Source: Antedon mediterranea
Lineage: Eukaryota > Echinodermata > Crinoidea > Comatulida > Antedonidae
DNA: 64,000 nt
Direction of reading: 5' to 3'
NCBI RefSeq assembly: GCF_964355755.1
Contig: NC_092671.1
Coordinates: 7,265,001 to 7,329,000 of the forward strand
Both the position numbers and the translations under genes were made by a program. Of the stretch, positions 60,204 through 64,000 are shown piece by piece. Under the pieces are notes generated by a model. The model had not been told where the DNA came from, made no database searches, and saw only the letters and a list, made by a program, of their open reading frames with translations. Position 1 is the stretch's first letter. The number at the start of each line of letters is the position of its first letter.

Positions 60204-61122
60204 AATTTTTTGAAATCAAAAGAACCTATTTTATCTGAGGAAAGATTTAAATACATACAATATATATAAATCTGATTGTAGCTCTTTTGTTATGCACAGA
60301 ATTTCACATTGCACATGGATTTTCTTGGCTAATTGCAGGAGGATTTAAAATTGCCAATTATTCTTGTGCATGAAAATCCTTGCACATCTATCTAGGCCTA
60401 GGCCTACATTTAAAAACTATTATTATTAACTAAAAATAAAATTGCACGCACTATTTATTAAAATTTTAGGCCTAGCGCCAGGAGCAATGGCATCTCAAAA
60501 TATTTTATAAGGTTTAATTGATTAAAATTGAAAATTGTAAACATTATGTTTAGGCTAGGCCTACAACGTTGCTTGTTGATTCCCTAGATTCCAGCCATAT
60601 ATAAAGTGAAGAGAGAGCGAGAGCGAAGAAGCATCTTAAGTTTAACAAATCAGGGGGCCTAGAATAGATTAGACTGAGTTTGAAATGTCCTAGACCCTAT
60701 CACACATTGTTTTAAGTTAAATTCTAATAATATATGTTATAAACTTCAGAATAAATATCTTTCCTGCATTTTATTTACCTTTGGAATGATGAAAATGGGA
60801 CAAAAGAAAAAAAAAACAATTTTCACGAGCGAGTTTTTTCTAGCGTATCAAATGACCTTCATAATATAAAATTTATATTATTTCATTACATTTTATTTTG
60901 TATAGATCTAATACATTTTTTTAATTAAATTTCAAATAATTCATATTATTATCTAATTTTATTTGTTTGAATTGATTATATAAAGTAAAATCAAGTGAAT
61001 TTAATTAAAATATTTTAAAATATTCTTGTTGACTAAACGTGACCTGAGCTCCGACGCCATTAAAAATTGTTAAGCGAACGGCGAACGTTGTCGGAAGAAG
61101 TTGCAATTATTAATCCACAATT
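60204..61122. promoter_or_regulatory. Shared divergent promoter of PHF14 and NDUFA4
   Basis: 919 bp between the two start codons. Contains GAGAGAGCGAGAGCGAAGAA near 60612 and a GC-richer stretch with CGAACGGCGAACGTTGTCGG just before the NDUFA4 start. No TATA box is obvious. Non-coding 5' exons may lie here. No CpG island is apparent by eye. Confidence 0.55.
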
Positions 61123-62252
61123 ATGCCGTTTATGCAAGGACTGTCACTAAAAAGTCTAAGGCACCATTATTCGGTAACTATATACTGGTTATTTAATTAT
61201 CTTATAATAAATTAATTGTTGACAAAATGGTACTAATCACCAAATGAACAGAGCCCCTCGGGCCTCTCTAGTTAGCCTAGGCCTGCGGACGACAGGTGCG
61301 AAACGGAACTAGCGCCGGCCTGCGGCCCTAGGTAGGATCCGGTAGGCTATCCGGCTAGCTAGTAGGCCTAAACGGGACATACTGTATTAATAGGGCCTCG
61401 CCTAGTGGAGTGTCCCTAGCTACTCGCTACTCTAGTAGGCGCCCTCTACTTTCTAGGCCTAATAACTATTAGACTGGACTGGCTACATCACATTGTAATA
61501 CGATAAATTCTTACTAATACTACATTATATTAATAATGAGTAGGCCTATAAACAAAGCAATTATTTATTGTACAGAACAGCAGCAGGCTAGAATAGAGTA
61601 CTCTACTCCAAAGTAGACCTAGCCTACTTAGTAGTACTAGTACTTCTAGTAGCAGCTAAGCATTTTTTTTTTACAGAATTTTACATTTTTTGAGTTATAA
61701 TATAAAATAACATTTAATTTTAATCTTTTCTAGTTGGTTCCTCTCTTTATATCTGTTGGTGCAGGAGCTGTATTGGCAGCATTTTATGTAGCTAGACTCG
61801 CAATCAAAAGTCCCGATGCCAGGCAAGTTTTTTCTTCCTTTTTACAAATATTTGACAATATTTGTCCTTTGAAATTTCCCTTAAAGTTTATTAATTCTTT
61901 TACAGTTGGGACAGGAAGAACAATCCACATCCATGGACTAAGATCAAAGCAGATCAGAATATAAAGGTATCCACATATGAATACAAACAAATGAAAAATT
62001 ATTATATTCAGTTTACCTTATATTTAAGTACCTTTACATATAGTGGTAGTGACCCCAATACTGTATACAAGATACCACAACACTGCCTTCTTTTCAAAGT
62101 ATGTAGCCAATACAATTTGTGCTAACTAAAACACCTTTTAAACAAAATACCATGTAATGTATTAAAAACATTGTTTTTTGTTGCAGTTTTTAGGAGCTGG
62201 CACAATACAATTTGACGGCAGAAAACAAGCATACCCAGACTACAAAGAATAG
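61123..62252 (+). CDS. NDUFA4: NDUFA4 (cytochrome c oxidase-associated subunit)
   Basis: Exons 61123-61173, 61734-61822, 61906-61966, 62187-62252; 88 residues (human 81). Seen: short basic N terminus, one membrane helix LVPLFISVGAGAVLAAFYVA (about 18-37), then RLAIKSPDASWDRKNNPHPW, matching the vertebrate [20 protein letters not shown], and a C terminus ending YPDYKE. Known: a small inner-membrane protein first assigned to complex I, now placed in complex IV. The intron after exon 2 starts GCAAGT rather than GT, with the strong context GCCAG/GCAAGT; the joined frame is only correct with this GC donor. Head to head with PHF14. Confidence 0.95.
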
Positions 62253-63712
62253 ATTACAGCACAATTTTAGAGAATAACTAATTAAATTTATTAGAGTAAA
62301 TGCACAATGGATTGTTTATCAGATTTTTCATCTACATTCTACGCTACATGGTAAAAACCTCAGGAACACATAATAAATACACTGTATGTTATCAGAAATA
62401 AACGCTTATTACTGTACAATGATTGAATTTGTTTGCATGATAATCCTAGCAAAAATTGATAATCCTAGCAAAAATTGAAGTGGCAGAGTATTCAAATCAT
62501 TATTTGGTTTTATTGTTGAATTGAGTTGAAATAAAAATGATACAATTAACTATAGATTATATAAATTTCTTCTTTTTTTTTTTCTAAATGAAAGAAACAT
62601 TGTGTACTATTGTGTATCTTTCCAAGAATACATCATCATCATCATAAGTCTCGGATACCACCTTGATAGTTGAGGTGAACTGTTTTGTGCTAGCTTTCAT
62701 ATGCCACCAATTTCTTTTTAAGTTTAAACAAAAATTGTTTTAACTTTAGCTTATTGCAATGTTGTCTGGGAATTTTTCTAGACCGTTACTGTATTACATT
62801 ACAACACAGAAATCTGCAGTGGATACTGTATTTATGAAAACCCAAATACTGTATTTCCAGGTTGTTATGCTGATTCAGTAACTCAGTCTTAATTCTTTCA
62901 TTTGGTATTATTTCGTTTTCATATACATTTAAATTAAATTACATTAAAATGTTGTTTCAGTCCATGGAATAATAGTAGTTAAACAGAGTATAATATAAAT
63001 ATTTTAAAGATACAAAACTAAAATCATTTACATGTTATACACTACCATAATCCAAAAGCTTGTATTTATATACCTGGGACAAGATAGGCTTTTTAAATAC
63101 ATTAATCCTATTACAGCAGAATAACTCATTTATATAAAAACACTACATGAGTAGGATTGAGATGGGTGTGTTATAAAAATTCACCTAAAAATAAAATAAA
63201 AATTGAACTAAACGGCTTTTTTTATAGTAAAAAGTATATTGAAAAAAGGTCACCAGAAGAGTGTCGTGCTGGGCTACCAGAAAGGACAGTCCATTCAACT
63301 TTTATTAACATTTTATCTGTGATAAGTCAGAAATTATAAAGATGACAACAGCAAGGATTAAGATAATGTATATAAGAAGCATGCAGATAACAGTAGTTAG
63401 GTTTTCAAATTTAATACACTGCAAACTAAATTTCTATCGAGTGATACAAACATCATACTATTAACCATGTCAGGGCTAGCCCAAAATCTATAGTTTTATG
63501 GAAATTCTGGTTTTCAGTGTAGTGTGAGCAAAGTTTGGATCATTGTGATCGAAGTCTTAACTTCCTAGTTTTCAGTGTAATGTGAGCAAATCTTTCTGAT
63601 CGAAGTCTTAACTTTAGGAGTATTAGACTGTCAAATTTAATAGAAATGTATCATAAGCCTAGTGTATCTAACCATAGTATATGTATGCACTAATGTTAAT
63701 ATCACTATTAAT
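62253..63712. other. NDUFA4 3' UTR and intergenic DNA
   Basis: Contains a 21-bp tandem pair (GATAATCCTAGCAAAAATT, at 62440 and 62459) and a diverged direct repeat TTTTCAGTGTARTGTGAGCA at about 63511 and 63569. A short open frame at 63157-63339 has no family resemblance. Confidence 0.5.
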
Positions 63713-63855
63713 TTAATCAAGTGGACAGAAGTTTAGAGAGATCTTTCCAGAGCTTTCCTTTCCATCCATGGCAATCAAATCTCCATTAATGGTGATGTCT
63801 CTCAAACAACCAACAAAAGCCTTAGCACTGTTTATATGATCACCAGGCTCGGTAT
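63713..63855 (-). CDS. Last exon of a laminin G domain protein (partial)
   Basis: Minus strand: acceptor TTTTAG before 63855, phase-1 entry, then TEPGDHINSAKAFVGCLRDI followed by TINGDLIAMDGKE and ISLNFCPLD, stop TAA at 63713. The pattern FVGCLRDITINGD plus a final Cys is the C-terminal end of a laminin G-like domain, the two Cys forming its disulphide. Such domains end many secreted or cell-surface proteins (laminin alpha, agrin, crumbs, neurexin types); which one cannot be told from 47 residues. The rest of the gene lies to the right. Confidence 0.8.
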
Positions 63856-64000
63856 CTAAAACAAATATAAAAGTTTAATTATATATATAACATATATATC
63901 CAATCTGCAGACAGTACTGTTTCGATCTTATTAGATCTAGTCATTGCAACTCAGGTTTTCGAAATGAAATGTACCGCAGAACTGGCACAATATATAGGCT

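Noticed and set aside
63157-63339. 60-codon open frame near the right edge
   Set aside because: No start context or family match; it probably lies in 3' UTR or intergenic DNA.

Overview
Eukaryotic genomic DNA: AT-rich, with spliced genes (GT-AG introns), many small non-autonomous DNA transposons and frequent AGGCCTA-type motifs. The gene set (Rab8, HINT1, RUNDC3, PHF14, NDUFA4, a laminin-G protein) is metazoan. Repeat style, including a sea-urchin-TU-like foldback element, suggests an invertebrate deuterostome, most probably an echinoderm; this placement is an inference.

Layout, left to right. (1) 0.2-14.9 kb, + strand: the 3' part of canonical rab8, then two complete, divergent Rab8-like copies. 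The second locus carries two adjacent 64-nt versions of the switch II exon, and both copies have lost GTPase signature residues. A 1.7-kb foldback element sits directly before the second locus. (2) 15.9-30.2 kb, + strand: a tandem array of five intact genes and one 5'-truncated copy for short secreted peptides (58-87 aa). All coding introns are phase 1 and all internal exons are multiples of three (12-75 nt), an architecture like schistosome micro-exon genes. Overlapping duplications built the array. (3) 30.5-32.0 kb: HINT1. (4) 33.5-35.9 kb, - strand: an unrecognised low-complexity protein. (5) 39.7-46.0 kb, + strand: RUNDC3, with a transposon forming part of one splice donor. (6) 47.9-49.6 kb, - strand: a single-exon, transposase-like protein with two PIDLS (CtBP-type) motifs. 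(7) 52.1-60.2 kb, - strand: PHF14, 17 coding exons, head to head with NDUFA4 (61.1-62.3 kb, + strand), a neighbour relation also found in vertebrates. (8) At the right edge, - strand: the last exon of a laminin-G-domain gene.

Apart from the three Rab genes and the peptide array, neighbours share no evident pathway. Most remaining sequence is introns and intergenic DNA holding at least six transposon families (TA-target palindromic MITEs, hAT MITEs with 8-bp target duplications, TACCGTA-ended elements, a foldback family near CAAGCTTGG ends, LINE 3' tails, a Penelope-like remnant). Exon boundaries were placed by reading frame, splice signals and family similarity; none is backed by transcripts.
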